DNA from: Maritimibacter alkaliphilus HTCC2654
Lineage (GTDB): Bacteria; Pseudomonadota; Alphaproteobacteria; Rhodobacterales; Rhodobacteraceae
Assembly (NCBI RefSeq): GCF_000152805.1
Contig: NZ_CH902578.1
Location: 2,739,428-2,803,427 of the forward strand
DNA: 64,000 nt
Direction: 5' to 3'
This document shows positions 63,993 through 64,000 of this stretch, piece after piece. The position numbers and the translations under genes are program-made. Below the pieces are notes generated by a model, which was not told the DNA's origin, searched no databases, and worked only from the letters and a program-made list of their open reading frames with translations. Each line of letters starts with the position of its first letter. The first letter of the stretch is position 1.

Positions 63993-64000
63993 GTCGACCC

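Overview
The window is a 64-kb piece of a high-GC alphaproteobacterial chromosome. Gene content and local order (xseB-ispA-dxs, an NDUFA9-like dehydrogenase beside uppP, gltD-gltB with a small secreted gene between, a petP/petR-like pair divergent from ilvE, DUF4170-waaA-lpxK, pmbA with an inositol-phosphatase-family gene) point to the Rhodobacterales, most likely the Roseobacter group. That placement is inferred from gene content and is not phylogenetic. I see no insertion sequence, prophage, CRISPR array or rRNA. There is one tRNA, tRNA-Leu(CAG).

Layout. 1-9.2 kb: an ABC-F ATPase, an epimerase-like protein and a small membrane protein. They are followed by a minus-strand isoprenoid operon (HDAC-family deacetylase, xseB, ispA, dxs) and a minus-strand lipid A group (DUF4170, waaA, an unusual lpxK). 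9.3-12.5 kb: a copper module (HMA chaperone, copA, cueR) with a well-formed CueR-type operator. 12.6-23.7 kb: a minus-strand cluster for reductive pyrimidine breakdown (preT, VOC, preA, N-carbamoyl-beta-alanine amidohydrolase, dihydropyrimidinase) continuing into an NMT1/THI5-type ABC transporter. Three related palindromes of the form TTTWAYC-N4-GGTWAAA sit upstream of its transcription units. 24-28 kb: a CheB-CheR-PAS fusion and an unrecognised protein.

28-38.4 kb: the most interesting region. One translationally coupled operon, with a divergent kynurenine formamidase, encodes tryptophan 2,3-dioxygenase, kynureninase, a benzoate/2-aminobenzoate-CoA ligase-type enzyme, a flavin monooxygenase-Old Yellow Enzyme fusion of the 2-aminobenzoyl-CoA monooxygenase/reductase type, SDR, enoyl-CoA hydratase, acyl-CoA dehydrogenase, RidA and a MarR regulator. 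It reads as a complete route from tryptophan through anthranilate and 2-aminobenzoyl-CoA into beta-oxidation-like steps, avoiding oxygenolytic ring cleavage. The divergent promoter carries a perfect TTCAAGCTTGAA palindrome, a plausible site for the MarR protein.

38.4-42.3 kb: an AT-rich promoter island, a 964-residue calcium-motif protein with two lectin-like C-terminal repeats, and a Thr/Asn/Ser-rich lipoprotein. 42.5-51.7 kb: tRNA-Leu, NDUFA9-like protein, uppP and glutamate synthase. 51.7-58.8 kb: DUF4189 and DUF1269 proteins, mtgA, an FzlA-like GST, queG, ilvE, and a petP/petR-like pair whose receiver domain has decayed. 58.8-64 kb: a TIGR03862-type flavoprotein, a small HNH protein, a palindromic GC-rich repeat, an enoyl-CoA hydratase/SDR pair, pmbA and a CysQ/IMPase-family gene.
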